A stretch of 37,500 bases of DNA from Neocallimastix lanati (nom. inval.) (Eukaryota; Neocallimastigomycota; Neocallimastigomycetes; Neocallimastigales; Neocallimastigaceae), in NCBI GenBank assembly GCA_016946835.1, contig JACVTC010000043.1, forward strand, positions 415,001 through 452,500. Direction: 5' to 3'. Below are positions 12,311 through 23,717 of the stretch, in pieces; the first letter of the stretch is position 1; each line of letters starts with the position of its first letter. The notes below the pieces were generated by a model. That model did not search any database. It saw only the letters and a list, made by a program, of their open reading frames with translations, and was not told the DNA's origin. A program made the position numbers and the translations under genes.

Positions 12311-13383
12311 AAAATAGAAAAAAAAATTAATTAAAAATTAAGACTATAATTGTTTGTATTATCTTCTTGTGATTTTTAAGATCTTTCAGTATGCTCGATT
12401 TAGTATTTAATTAAAATAATTAAAAAAATGAACTATAAATGATATATTTATACTGTGAATGAAATTAACATTTGAAACTAATGACTATTTAATTAAAGAT
12501 TGTCGTAATATAAGATATATTTAAATTATAATATTATTTAATCAGAAGGATTACTATATCGCTTATTTAATTAAGTGAAGATGGTATATCATTACAGTTA
12601 ATAATTTTTCAATTTTTTTTTTTTTTAAAATAAAAATACTAAAAATTTAAAATTCTAAAATTTTTATTAATAAATAATTTATATATCTAAAAAAAAAAAA
12701 AATTAATAATAATAATAATAATTAAATTATATAAAAATACACAAAATAAATTAAATTTGTTAATATTTTTTTTTTTTTTAATAAAATTTTTTTTTGATTT
12801 TAATACAAAAAAAAAAAAAATAAAAGTTAATTATAACATTTTAATATATTCAAATTAAAATGTTTAAATATATTAATTAATTAATCAATAGTTAAATTGT
12901 TCCCATGCCTCTCACATCCTATAAAATTTATTTTTAATAATAATTATTACAAATAAATTAGATTTATAATAAAAGTATATTTATAATATATATATAAATT
13001 TTTAAAAATTTAATTATTTTTAAATAAAATAATTAAAGTGTATTAACATTTCTATTTTATATATTTTTTATTCATTATTAAATTTTATACTTTTATTAAA
13101 TAATTAACCTTTTTTTTTTTTTTTTAAATGTTAAAAATAATTATAATCAATTATATTAATATATTTTGAATTAAATTTAATATAATTAATAAAGATATAA
13201 ATTCAATTTCATTAGCAATACTTTTTTTTTTATTTTAAAATTATAAAAATTAAAAAAAGATATTTATTACTGAACAAATTATAATAATATATATATATTA
13301 TTAAAAAAAAATATAATTTTAATTTATAAAACTAAAATAAAAAGAATTTTCATAAATTTTAATATAAATTTAATTATTTATAA

Positions 13384-13423
<40 letters not shown>

Positions 13424-13795
13424 AGAAAATACTTCTTTTAAAAAGGTTTTTATTTTTATTTTTATTTTTTCGTTTTATTTTATTTTTACTATTTATTTAT
13501 TTTTTATAAATAAAATTATAAAAAAAAAAAAAAAAGAGTAAAAAAAAAAAATCTCGAAATTAATATTTATAATAAATACAAATACCTTTTAAAGAATATT
13601 AAAAAGGTAATTAAAAGGAAAAAAAATCTTAATATTTGAATATATTTATAATAATTAAAAATAAGATAAATGTATTAATAATTTGTGTTTCTAATTTTTT
13701 TTTACATAAAAAATAATAAATAAAAATATGTACATAACAAAAAATTTTATAAATAATTAATTAATTAAAAGCAAAAAAAAAAAAAAAAAAAAAAA
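12311..13795. other. Intergenic A/T DNA upstream of the small orphan gene
   Basis: No gene or recognisable site is visible. The last several hundred bases, with alternating T and A runs ending in a 22-A run just before the ATG at 13796, are likely promoter and 5' UTR. Confidence 0.5.
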
Positions 13796-14143
13796 ATGAA
13801 TATCGATACTCAAGATCTTAACATGGACAATCTTCACGAAATGTTCATGGCCATGCATATGTCTGACAATGCTACCTCACCATTACAAATTCCATCAGCA
13901 ACTTCACCATTTAGTAATGTAAGTTTCCCAAATACTTCTCCAATAGAAAATAATAGTAATACTAGTTCAACAGAAAATGTTAATCAACAAAACACTTATC
14001 AAGAAGCTGTAAATAGACCAGAAGATGTTCAAATGGGTGAAAATGGTTTAACTGCTTATGAAGAACAAATGCTATTTTTAGAAATGCAAGACCAACTCTA
14101 TCAACAAATTGAAGAAGAAAGACTTAGATTGCAACAAATGTAA
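13796..14143 (+). CDS. Small orphan protein, 115 residues
   Basis: A single-exon frame starts at an ATG preceded by a long A run, the usual start context here, and ends in TAA. The composition is clearly richer in GC and codon-structured compared with the flanks, which supports a real gene. The protein has a Met/Asp-rich start (residues 1-28), a Ser/Thr/Asn/Pro-rich low-complexity middle (about 29-65), and an acidic, Glu/Gln-rich C-terminal helix (about 85-115, LTAYEEQMLFLEMQDQLYQQ and onward) that could form a coiled coil. There is no signal peptide or membrane segment. I do not recognise the family and assign no function. The downstream region is simple A/T, so a further exon cannot be excluded but none is seen. 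Confidence 0.75.
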   Translation: MNIDTQDLNMDNLHEMFMAMHMSDNATSPLQIPSATSPFSNVSFPNTSPIENNSNTSSTENVNQQNTYQEAVNRPEDVQMGENGLTAYEEQMLFLEMQDQLYQQIEEERLRLQQM

Positions 14144-15292
14144 TTCTAATAATTAAAAAAAAAAAAATGAAGGCCTTTTATACATATACACATATTGTAT
14201 AAAATGAAAAGATACCTTATAATTATTTTGAAAAGTAAATATTATTTTAAAAATGATTATGTTATAACATAATTATAATAATTTAACATTATAATGGTTT
14301 AAATATTTAATACATATATTTAAAATCGAAAAAAAAAATTAGTTAATATCAAATTATTAAAATTATTACTATTTAACAAAATAATACTCTCGATTAAACA
14401 TAACAATTATTAATGCACATATTTAATAATTTCAACATTAATCTTTGTTTAATTTTCTATCAAAAAAAATATTTAATTATGTATATGATAACAATTAAAA
14501 AAATTTTTATAATATTTATTATTATTATATATATTATAATATAACAATAATAATAAAAATAAAGAAAAATATTAAACAAAAAAAATATATATATTTTTCT
14601 TAGTTATATTATAAATTATTTATTTATTTATTTATTTTTATTTATTTATTTAATTATTTTGTTATTTTGTTATTTTTAAATAAATTTTGATTTAAAGATT
14701 CAATCTCAAAAATGTTTATTTTGAAAAATTTTATAATTTAAGTTCCATGTTTAATATGTGGGACAGTATCAGCCTATAAAATTAATTAAAATTTGATATA
14801 AAACTAATATGTAGTAGTAGCATATGTGTAGTAGTATATTTAATAATTTTTTTTAAATATTATATTTATATCTTTTCTTAATAATAATTTTTATAATAAT
14901 TTCTTATTTATATTATATATTAATATATATTCTATAATATATTAATTAGAATAGTTATTTTATTTTATATATTTTATAATATACTTTAATTTTATTATAA
15001 TTAATAGCAATTTTATATTATATTATATATACTATAATTAAATATATATAGTTGATATTATTAGTTATATTATATTATATACTAAAATATAATTAAATAT
15101 ATATAGTTAATATTATTAGTTATGTTATCTATGTATTATTATTTTATATTTAGTTTATTATAAAACTATAATTTTGTATATAAATAATCCTCAGGTATTA
15201 ACGATCCTTCTCGTAATTATTGAACAGAGGTTAATTTGGTTATATATATATTTTTTAGGAAAATATTAATAATTAATAAAGATTAATTATAT
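14144..15292. other. Intergenic A/T DNA with a local duplication
   Basis: No gene is visible. A block of about 55 bp with AATTAAATATATATAGTT is duplicated in tandem (about 15030-15125). A small G/C patch at 15187-15235 contains CCTC...GAGG arms and is unexplained. Confidence 0.5.
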
Positions 15293-15334
15293 CACATAAA
15301 AGTCCCGCATATCATATTATTAATCATGTGACTA
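15293..15334. repeat. Dispersed repeat copy 1 (also at 37254-37297)
   Basis: CACATAAAAGTCCCGCATAT and the following 20 bases recur with a few differences at 37254-37297 in the same orientation. This copy lies just outside the head-to-head transposon pair. Confidence 0.8.
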
Positions 15335-15372
15335 CATATTATTCAATGTATATGAATGTGAAGCATTTCGAA

Positions 15373-17742
15373 GGGAGCATTGCATTTCGACATAATTTAT
15401 GTTTGATCATTTATTCATGTATTACAATGTGGCTTGTAAAAATAAATGAATAGGACTAGGGTTAAATTTATTTTTATTCTTATTTTTATTTTTATTTTTT
15501 TTTTAATTTTAATAACATGTACAGTAAAAAAATATATATATATACAATAAAGTAATAAAATAAAAAATAAAAAAAAAAAATAAATAACAAATAAAAAAAA
15601 AAAATAAATAATAAAGTAATAAAATAAAAAATAAAAAAAATAAATAATAAAGTAAAATATAAAATAAAAAAAAAAAAAAGAAAAGAAAAAAAAGAATAAA
15701 ATACAATATAAGATAAAAAAAAAAGATTAAAACAAAAAAAATTAAAAAATAAAAAATAAAACTTTTAATATAAAATATTTATAAATGGATGATCAATTAG
15801 AAATAAGTGAAACTAATAAAGAAAAAAACCAAATCATTCTAAATAGAAAATATAAATTTAATTTATGATATATAACGAATAATACAAAAATATTCAAATG
15901 TACTAAATGTAAAACAGTTAAAAAATGTAAATCTTACATTATTCTAAATGATAATAATAAAGTAATAAAATATGAAAACAAACATACTCATCCAGGAAAA
16001 GAATATGATGCATCTGTATCAATAGTAAAACATAAAAGGAAAATGAAATTAGAAAAACCTAAATCCCATTTGATATAAATCCAAAACATATATATAATGA
16101 AATATCTGAAGAAATTGGATTGATATGCCCTGAACATAATTCAATTAAATCCCAAATATCAAGATATATAAAAAAACAACTGCCTCCTAATATATCAAAA
16201 TTTAATAAAATTCCAGATAAATCTGAAAATTATATAAATGAAAGAGATGAAAATTTTATGATATACAAAAATTCTAATATTATAATTTTTCAATCACCAT
16301 TCTCCATTCCAAACAGAATTGTTTATCAAATACAATGACAATATGTTTGCTGATGGTACACTTTATATTGGACCAATATTTGGTTATCAAGTGTTTATAA
16401 CAAGATTATTTGCTCCAAAAATAAATAGTTTTTATACTACATCACTATCTATATTAAATAATAAAGAACAAGCAACCTATGAATTGTTATAAAGAATTAA
16501 AAAAGAATGAAAGTAAATATAATAATAATATTATAGTTACACCAAAAATTTTGCGTTGTGATTTTGAAAAAAGTATATCCAATGCTTCCATTAAAATATT
16601 TCATAATATTACTATTAAATATTGTGTATGGCATTATAAAAGATCGTTAGAAGTTCAAAAAAATAAATTATGTTATAATGAAGTTGAAAATAATCATAAA
16701 ATTTATTTGTCATATAAAGCTATTACAAAATTTCCTTTTATAAATTCTGAATATATATTTGATATTTATAATTTTATTAAAATTATATGTCAAATATATA
16801 ATTATTTCAATTTTTAAATTTTTTGGAATATTTTAATAAGACTTATTTATATAAATATGATATTCAATATTGGAATTATTATAACGATATAAACCACATA
16901 ACAAATAATGCTTCAGAATCTTTTAGCAATTACTTAAAAAAATTGTTTTACAAAAAACCTTCTTTATATGAATTGATTTATCATTTAAAAGGAGAAGAAT
17001 CTTTATCTTACAATAATTACAAAAGGAAAATTGAAGGAGTTTGGAAAAAAAAAAGAATATTAACAAAAACTGATGAAATCAATGATTTCATTAAAAAATA
17101 CAAAAAAAGGAATCCGAATTGATTGATAAAAAATGTGATAAAAATGATATCATTGATTTATGGTATAAATGTTTAATAGAATTAAACACACTCTAAATTT
17201 ATAAGTAATAATTAACTAGAATATATATAGTTTAAATTATATTTATATCAATATCAATATATTTTATTAATATCAATATCAAAATATTTTATTAATATTA
17301 ATATCAAAATATTTTATTAATATCAATATCAAAATATTTTATTAATATCAATATCAATATTTTTTATTAATAATAAATATTTAATATTATAATAAATTTT
17401 ATTCTATTATTTAATTAATTTAATAATAAAATATATAATTTTATTTATTTTATTTGAATAAAATAAAATGGAAAGGTTTTATTATTAAAATATTTAATAA
17501 TAAAATATAATAATAAAATAAAATTAAAAAAAAAAATAAAAATAAGATAAAATTCTTAACAGAAAACTTATTTATTCTTTTATATATTCTTTTTTTGTTT
17601 TTATTTTATTTTTTTAATGCTAAAATATATTTATTCTTTTATTTATTCTTTTTTTTGTTTTTATTTTATTTTTTTAATGCTAAAATACAATAAATAAAAA
17701 TATACGTTGAGAATAGTGATGGCGTAAATTATGTCGAAATGC
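15373..17742 (+). mobile_element. MULE copy E1 with decayed transposase
   Basis: The left end reads GGGAGCATTGCATTTCGAC and continues ATAATTTATG, matching the left end of the copy at 35280. The right end is GTCGAAATGC at 17733-17742, and its subterminal region has lost about 46 bp relative to the sister copy. Between them lies the transposase pseudogene (15785-17196) and a noncoding A/T segment with (AATATC)n and a duplicated block of about 61 bp (17570-17690). The element is followed by GAATGTGAA and an inverted deleted sister copy. Just to its left, 15354-15371 reads GAATGTGAAGCATTTCGA, a detached piece of the same kind of terminus. Confidence 0.85.
15785..17196 (+). pseudogene. MULE transposase pseudogene (copy E1)
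   Basis: The frame starts MDDQLEISETNKEK and can be followed through all domains of the intact copy at 23718-25139: the FLYWCH-like finger (CTKCK..KKCK...HTHPG), the first catalytic Asp (ADGTLY), the second (RCDFEKS), the CVWH motif and NNASES with the catalytic Glu. It is broken by an in-frame TGA near 15868 and by frameshifts near 16063, 16310, 16488, 16817 and 17110. The final codons match LWYKCLIELN and end at 17194-17196. The length is close to that of the intact copy, so decay is by point changes and small indels rather than by deletion. It is non-functional. Confidence 0.9.
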
Positions 17743-18157
17743 GAATGTGAAGCATTTCGACATAATTTATGTATAATCATCATAAATTTTGTACAATGTG
17801 TATAATATATGTAATACGCCACCACTATTTTCAACGTATATTTTTATTTATTGTATTTTAGCATTAAAAAAATAAAATAAAAACAAAGAATATATAAAAG
17901 AATAAATAAGTTTTCTGTTAAGAATTTTATCTTATTTTTATTTTTTTTAATTTTATTTTATTATTATATTTTATTATTAAATATTTTAATAATAAAACCT
18001 TTCCATTTTATTTTATTTAAATAAAATAAATAAAATTATATATTTTATTATTATATTAATTAAATAATAGAATAAAATTTATTATAATATTAAATATTTA
18101 TTATTAATAAAATTTAAATATTGATATTGATATTAATAAAATATTTTGATATTGTAT
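17330..18157. repeat. Large palindrome at the E1/E2 junction
   Basis: The arms at about 17330-17742 and 17752-18157 are inverted copies of each other around a 9-bp centre (GAATGTGAA, 17743-17751). Landmarks such as TAATGCTAAAATACAATAAA / TTTATTGTATTTTAGCATTA and TTCTTAACAGAAAACTTATT / its complement pair along the arms. A transcript through it would fold into a long duplex. Confidence 0.88.
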
Positions 18158-18320
18158 ATATATATATATATTTTTTTACTGTACATGTTATTAAAATTAA
18201 AAAAAAAATAAAAATAAAAATAAGAATAAAAATAAATTTAACCCTATTCCTATTTATTTATTTTTACAAGCCACATTGTAATACATGAATAAATGATCAA
18301 ACATAAATTATGTCGAAATG
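17743..18320 (-). mobile_element. MULE copy E2, internally deleted and inverted
   Basis: Read on the minus strand it starts with the family's left end (CATTTCGACATAATTTATG and the TGATCATTTATTCATGTATT block seen at 15401-15420), jumps at about 18160 over the whole transposase, and ends with the noncoding right part and GCATTTCGACATAATTTATG read at 17752-17771. It is a MITE-like derivative that could only be moved by a transposase made elsewhere. Its outer end is cut at 18320, where the next element begins. Confidence 0.82.
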
Positions 18321-18596
18321 GGGGAGAGCGCGTTTCGGAAACCTCACGTGAATAGATATAAGCCACATACTTTTGAGATGGCGTATTATATATAAAATTT
18401 TTTATATAAATAAATAATTAAATAATAATTAAATAAATATTTTATTATATAATAATTTTATAATTTAATATATATTTGATAATAAAAAATATAAAAAAAT
18501 AAAAAAATAAAAAAATAAAAAAAAAAAAAAAAATAAAAAAATAAAAAAAAATAAAAAAAATAAAATGGATTAAAAAAATAAAATACAAAAAAAATA

Positions 18597-19112
18597 AAAT
18601 AAAATATTTTCATATTTATTTATATTTATAACTGTAATTTTTTATTATATAAATAAATAAATAAATAATAATTAAATAAATATTTTATTTTATAATAAAA
18701 AAATAAAATAAAAAAAAGAAAAGATAAATATTTTTTTAGTAATTTTCTTGAAATAAAATAAAATATTTTCATATTTATTTATATTTATAACTGTAATTTT
18801 TTATTATATAAATAAATAATAATTAAATAAATATTTTATTTTATAATGAAAAAATAAAATAAAAAAAGAAAAGATAAATATTTTTTTAGTAATTTTCTTG
18901 AAATAAAATAAAATATTTTCATATTTATTTATATTTATAACTGTAATTTTTTATTATATAAATAAATAATAATTAAATAAATATTTTATTTTATAATGAA
19001 AAAATAAAATAAAAAAAGAAAAGATAAATATTTTTTTAGTAATTTTCTTGAAATAAAATAAAATATTTTCATATTTATTTATATTTATAACTGTAATTTT
19101 TAAAAAAAATTG
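18597..19112. repeat. 150-bp tandem repeat inside MULE copy D
   Basis: Units starting at 18751, 18901 and 19051 are exactly 150 bp apart and nearly identical. An earlier, more diverged unit begins near 18592. The last unit stops after CTGTAATTTT at 19100. The units lie between the element's left end and the transposase start. Confidence 0.92.
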
Positions 19113-19181
19113 AAAATACATATTAAATAAAAAATAAAAATAAATATTTCATATTTATTAATATTTATATTGAAAATTTTG

Positions 19182-19493
19182 ATGGAGGGAAATCTAAAAA
19201 TTGATATAAGTGAAACAAATCGAGGAAAAGAGCAAATAATTATAGATCGAAAATTTAAATATAATTTTTCAAAATTAAAAAAAGATAATACTAAAATATA
19301 TAGATGTACAGAATATAAAACATTAAATAAATGTAAGTCTTTTATTATTTTAAATGATAATAAAGAGGTTTTAAATTATGATTCTTCACATAATCATCCT
19401 GGTAATGAAATTAATGCATCCAAATCATTAATAAAACATAAAATTAAAGGTGAAATAAAAAAACAAAATATACTGATAGAGTTTTATTACTAA
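19182..19493 (+). pseudogene. MULE transposase N-terminal fragment (copy D)
   Basis: From the ATG at 19182 the first about 95 codons follow the intact transposase closely (ISETNRGKEQIIIDRKF, CTEYKTLNKCKSFIILND, HNHPGNE, LIKHKIKGEIKK), so the FLYWCH-like finger is complete. Homology then stops after EIKK, and a few unrelated codons lead to a stop. The whole DDE catalytic domain is missing. If expressed it would be a DNA-binding fragment without nuclease activity, conceivably a competitor of full-length transposase, but I have no evidence for expression. Confidence 0.82.
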
Positions 19494-20149
19494 CACACAT
19501 AAATTAACTTTATTAGTAATATAAATTAAATATTAATTATTTAAGTTAAAATTTATATTTAATTTATTTGTTTTGAAATTAATATAACTTAATTATTGAT
19601 ATTAATTGAAATGACATTCAAATATAATTATTGAAATTATAACTGAATTGAAATCTCAATTTCAGTTATTTGTATTTCAATAATTAATATTATTACTTAT
19701 TTAATAATAAATAATATATACTTATTGCATTGTAGTAGCTTGTTAAGTTATCTATTTTAACTTTATCAAACTAGTATTATTAATTTAATTTGTGTTTATG
19801 AGTAAGCAAATCAGGTCACTTTTTTTATAAAAGCTTAAATGGAAGCTATCATTTAAAGAAATTTTGTAATGCTTAATTTTGTTAAATCAAAATCCAAAAA
19901 ATTTATGTTGAATTAATGGGAATCGATAGTCATATAGACTTCTTTATGAAGCCATTCTCATTCGTCTGTTAGCCGCAATAAATAATACTAAATAATACAT
20001 TGATTTGTAATAATATATTATAATGAATCATAAAATAATGAATTCATCCTAACATTAACAAGCTTAATTGTTATGGAAATTTTGAAAAGGTCTATACCAA
20101 TGAAAAATTAATTGAAAATAATATTCGTATGAAGTCATATTAAATAATT
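19494..20149. other. Mixed region with possible coding relics
   Basis: Mostly A/T, but 19795-19985 is richer in GC and contains a short open stretch on the plus strand (SYRLLYEAILIRLLAAINN near 19927-19985) broken by stops. It may be the upstream part of the helicase relic that follows. I cannot identify a motif I (P-loop). Confidence 0.35.
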
Positions 20150-21532
20150 AAATATTGCTTGTACAATATATATATGTAGACAAATATTGCTATCAAAAGA
20201 TTTGTAATCTATCATTCTCTGGTCACTGGAAAGTCGTTTACTGCTTTATAGATATTCTTGAATTTCATCAAGGTGTACAAAAAAAAAAAAAAAAAAAACA
20301 ATTATTCTCGTCAAAAATAAAGAATCCATTTTGGAATTCAAGAAGTGAATATCTTCATGGTATTCCTTTACTTTTAATTTCCTCAAATTATTAACCTGGA
20401 TCGACAATTATCAACAGTTTATTAATATATATTTTGAATTCCATACCTATATTACGTTCTATAAATTCATTACATCGTTAAATGATGAGGAATTAGTAAA
20501 AGTATATGATAAGTGACTAATAATTATTGATGAAATTCACCTTTTCAGGAACTCCGTTGGAAACAAAACTGTATACAAAAAAAGTACTGAAACTTTTAGG
20601 ATTATCATTAAGGACGAACATGTTCTGTTTATGCCGGCTACTCCAATATTCAGTAACTATCAAGAAATTCCCAGTTTAATGAAGCTAATCAAGTCTGGCT
20701 TTATTTGTGATGAACCTTTGGCTCACGATAACTTATAGAAAGCAATGAAGGATCATCTATTGTATTATGGATTAAACCTAGCTGGTACTTCTGTAAACAT
20801 CATTGGCTTATCCATCACTAGCATCAAACATTATAAAATATTAGATATACCAATAAAAAAGGAGTAACTTAGTCATTACAAGGAATTATCAAAAAAGTTT
20901 AGAGAAGATTAACAATATTGGCAGTGACCATGTCAAAGCGACTTTGAGAGTAATAAATGCACAAGGTAAGTTTTCCAAAAAGAAATATGCCAATGCATTA
21001 ACAAATGATAATATTATTAATAATGATCCGGAAATTCAAGATATTATTTGTTTGGAAAGCCTCGAATATTCAAAACTATAGCTGCCAACTAAATAACTAC
21101 CTGGAAAAAATTAACAGCTCCAATGCTTTGAACGATCTTGTGTTCATTTATTGTAAAATAATCGAAGAAATCGGTATATATTATTTTTCTGCTCCATGGG
21201 AAACAACAATGTACATGATTTAGAGAACAACACAAAAATATGGAGATAAAATACCAATATGCAATAATAAAGAATATCCAAACTTGAAAGATATTTGCTA
21301 AGAGCGTAAGGACAAATGATGGAATTTCACTTTTATCACTGGCGACAAAAGGTTGTGTCCAGATACGATGGAATTCTTAAAAATACTTAATAGCATAGAA
21401 GATAAAGATGGAACCAAATGCACGGTTTGGAAGCGACATCTTATCCGAGAGTATAGATATCATGAATGTTCGTCAGTTGCATATTCTAACCCTTCATTGG
21501 AATTATGAAAAATATTTAAAGTTTATAAACTG
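20150..21532 (+). pseudogene. Decayed SF2 helicase of the large-DNA-virus (D6/D11-like) type
   Basis: Translation across three frames gives an ordered helicase signature. LIIIDEIHLFRN carries motif II, with the DEIH codons at 20529-20540. MPATPIFSNYQEI is motif III, with MPATP at 20631-20645. NALNDLVFIYCKIIEEIGIY near 21115-21180 resembles the start of the second RecA domain, and SESIDIMNVRQLHILTLHWN at about 21444-21503 resembles motifs V/VI. Just before motif II, FHTYITFYKFITSLNDEEL matches the usual linker of the family found in giant viruses of amoebae (NPH-I/early transcription factor-like helicases). It is broken by stops (for example TGA at about 20515, TAG near 20736, TAA near 20865) and frameshifts near 20910, 21060-21100 and 21420, plus a 19-A run at 20280-20298. 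No P-loop was found. The base composition is richer in GC than the neighbours. It is clearly dead. The viral affinity is my reading of motifs, and a plasmid or other mobile-element origin is possible. Confidence 0.7.
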
Positions 21533-21688
21533 ATAATGAACATTTCCAAAACAATAAATATCTGGGTTTCTATATCCTTTTGAAATATTATATAATACTA
21601 TATATGCTAACTCTGATTGATCTAAAATAAGTAATTTTAATAAAGGTGATAAATTAAAACTAACGAAATAATTATTTAATATTAAACA
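21503..21688 (-). pseudogene. Short unidentified coding relic
   Basis: A 61-codon open stretch without a start codon reads like real protein (LLILDQSELAYIVLYN, ISKGYRNPDIYCFGNVHYQF) and ends in TAA at 21505-21503. It lies directly against the end of the helicase relic on the opposite strand. I do not recognise the family. It may be the tail of another lost gene brought in with the same insertion, or a chance frame. Confidence 0.35.
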
Positions 21689-22659
21689 TTAAATACTATT
21701 AAATACTTTTATTTATTTTATTATAATATACAAGTATAAAAATTTATAACAAAAGATAAATATATAAAAGATAGTATAAATTAAGTGTAAAAATAACGAT
21801 AAATTTTTTGTGAAAATATATTAAATATAAATTATATAAAAGTATATCTTAAATACATTAATAGGTAGAAATTTATTAAAATATATTATAATAATTAAAA
21901 AAGATTTTATAATATGTAATAAAAGATATAAATTATGATAGATTTTCAGCACAAGCTAATCCACATTATAATATTTATTATAACATTATTTTGACTTTAT
22001 AGCCTTATCATTATAATATTTATTCCAATATCATAAATTCTGATTTAATTCTCATATACAATATTATTATGATATTAATAAACTGATAGAAAAGTTAAAA
22101 TTAATTAATATATATATATACAATTTATTAGATTCAAAATATGACGTTTCGATAATTAGTTAAATAATATAGCAACTAATTAATTTATAAATATAATTTA
22201 ATATATATTTTAAATTTTAATTATAGATATTACTACCAATTATATAAAAGATTTAACGTTACAATTTATAGAAATCTTTAAATACAGATGTTACTAATAT
22301 AAATTTTTATATTGTTATTATTAATTTATTTATTTATTATTTTTGAATAAATTATAATTAAAAGAATCAATATTAATAAATATTATAATTGAAAGTTTCA
22401 TGCTTAGTATTATGCGCAAAAACCAAGTTAGTGTATGTAATAATATTATTATTAATCATTATTATATAACTATAAAAATAAAGTATTTTAATATAAATAA
22501 AAGTTCTAAAAATAAATAAATATAAATAAATATTTTCATATTACAGCGCATGGTTTATATGAAATAAAACAAAGTTCATACAGCATATAAATAAATATAT
22601 AAATAAATAAAACAACAATAAATAAAATAATAGAAATCATAGGGAAGTATTAATAGTAA

Positions 22660-22711
<52 letters not shown>

Positions 22712-23149
22712 TTCTTATTTACCAAAGAAAGAAATGATTAAAATTTATAAAAATATAACACAAATCAGTATATAAATATATATATATTGAAATTATTAAA
22801 TTTAAATAGAATTTGAAATATAAATGGTACATAAAAAAATAAAATTAAAGTAAAATATTTTTTTTTAAAAAATAAAAAAAAAAAAAAAAAGTAATAATGA
22901 ATTTGAAATATAAATGGTACATAAAAAAATAAAATTAAAGTAAAATATTTTTTTTTAAAAAATAAAAAAAAAAGTAATAATTGAGATAATTTAATTATAC
23001 AATACTACCATAATGAACGAAAACATTATTTTTATACTAAATATATATAATTAATATTAAAAATTTCATATTTTAAAATTTTATATTAATATTTTTTTTT
23101 TTTTATTTTTGTCTTTTATAATTTTTTATTAAAAGTTATCTTTAATGAT
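21689..23149. other. Intergenic A/T DNA
   Basis: No gene is visible. It contains a poly-A block (22673-22709) and a 90-bp tandem duplication. Confidence 0.6.
22811..22980. repeat. 90-bp tandem duplication
   Basis: ATTTGAAATATAAATGGTAC and the following about 60 bases occur at 22811 and again at 22901, differing mainly in the length of an A run. Confidence 0.93.
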
Positions 23150-23250
23150 ATAAAACAAATATGCGAAGCAACATATTTGTATATTTAATAATAATTGTAT
23201 AATAAAATATTTAATTATTATATTTTTATTTATTTATATAAAAAATTTAT
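23150..23250 (-). mobile_element. Relic of a D-type MULE, left flank of the intact element
   Basis: The sequence up to 23250 matches the reverse complement of the interior of copy D (about 18390-18470), and the match resumes at 26685 on the other side of the inserted element. It includes a perfect hairpin ACAAATATG / CATATTTGT with an 8-base loop (about 23156-23181), also present near 36902. Confidence 0.6.
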
Positions 23251-23717
23251 GGGAGAGGTCCAAAACGCCAATTTTTTCACGTGATATATCAAATTTTGAG
23301 GCTTTTTAAATTAATAGTTATATGATACTATTTTGTTGTATTATTAATTTGTAATTTTTTTCTTAAAATTTATTAAGTGAATAATTAAATAAATTATAAT
23401 GGTTAGATAAAAATAAATATTTTTTTACAAAAAAAAAAAATAAAATAAAATAATAAAGTATAAAAATATAGGATTATTTATTTTAAAAAAAATATTAATA
23501 AAATATTTAAACAATTATTAATAAAATAAATTATAATAATAAAATTATAGAATATTTATTTAAACTACATAAATTTTATCAAGTATATAAACATTTTAAC
23601 TTTTTAATAATTTTAATTAATAAATTTAATTATAAGTTTTTGTATGAAAGAATTTTAATGATTTTTTCTTTTGGAAATTCCTCTGTCATTTCATAATTAT
23701 TTATTATTAAATAATAT

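Larger units (their letters stand above)
18322..19493 (+). mobile_element. Truncated MULE copy D
   Basis: It begins GGGAGAGCGCGTTTCGG, abutting E2 directly, and carries CACGTG at 18345-18350, as does the left end of the intact copy (23251). The 18350-18460 part is homologous to the sequence flanking the intact element. It continues with A/T sequence, the 150-bp tandem repeats and a transposase N-terminus, then breaks off near 19466. I could not find its right end or a target duplication. Confidence 0.72.

Noticed and set aside
15509-15706. Minus-strand Phe/Tyr/Leu-rich frame
   Set aside because: It comes from A-rich leader sequence of the transposon and has no protein-like composition.
19561-19620. 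Right terminus of MULE copy D at GACATTC
   Set aside because: It resembles CACATTC at the right end of the intact copy, but no matching 9-bp duplication of the left flank follows.
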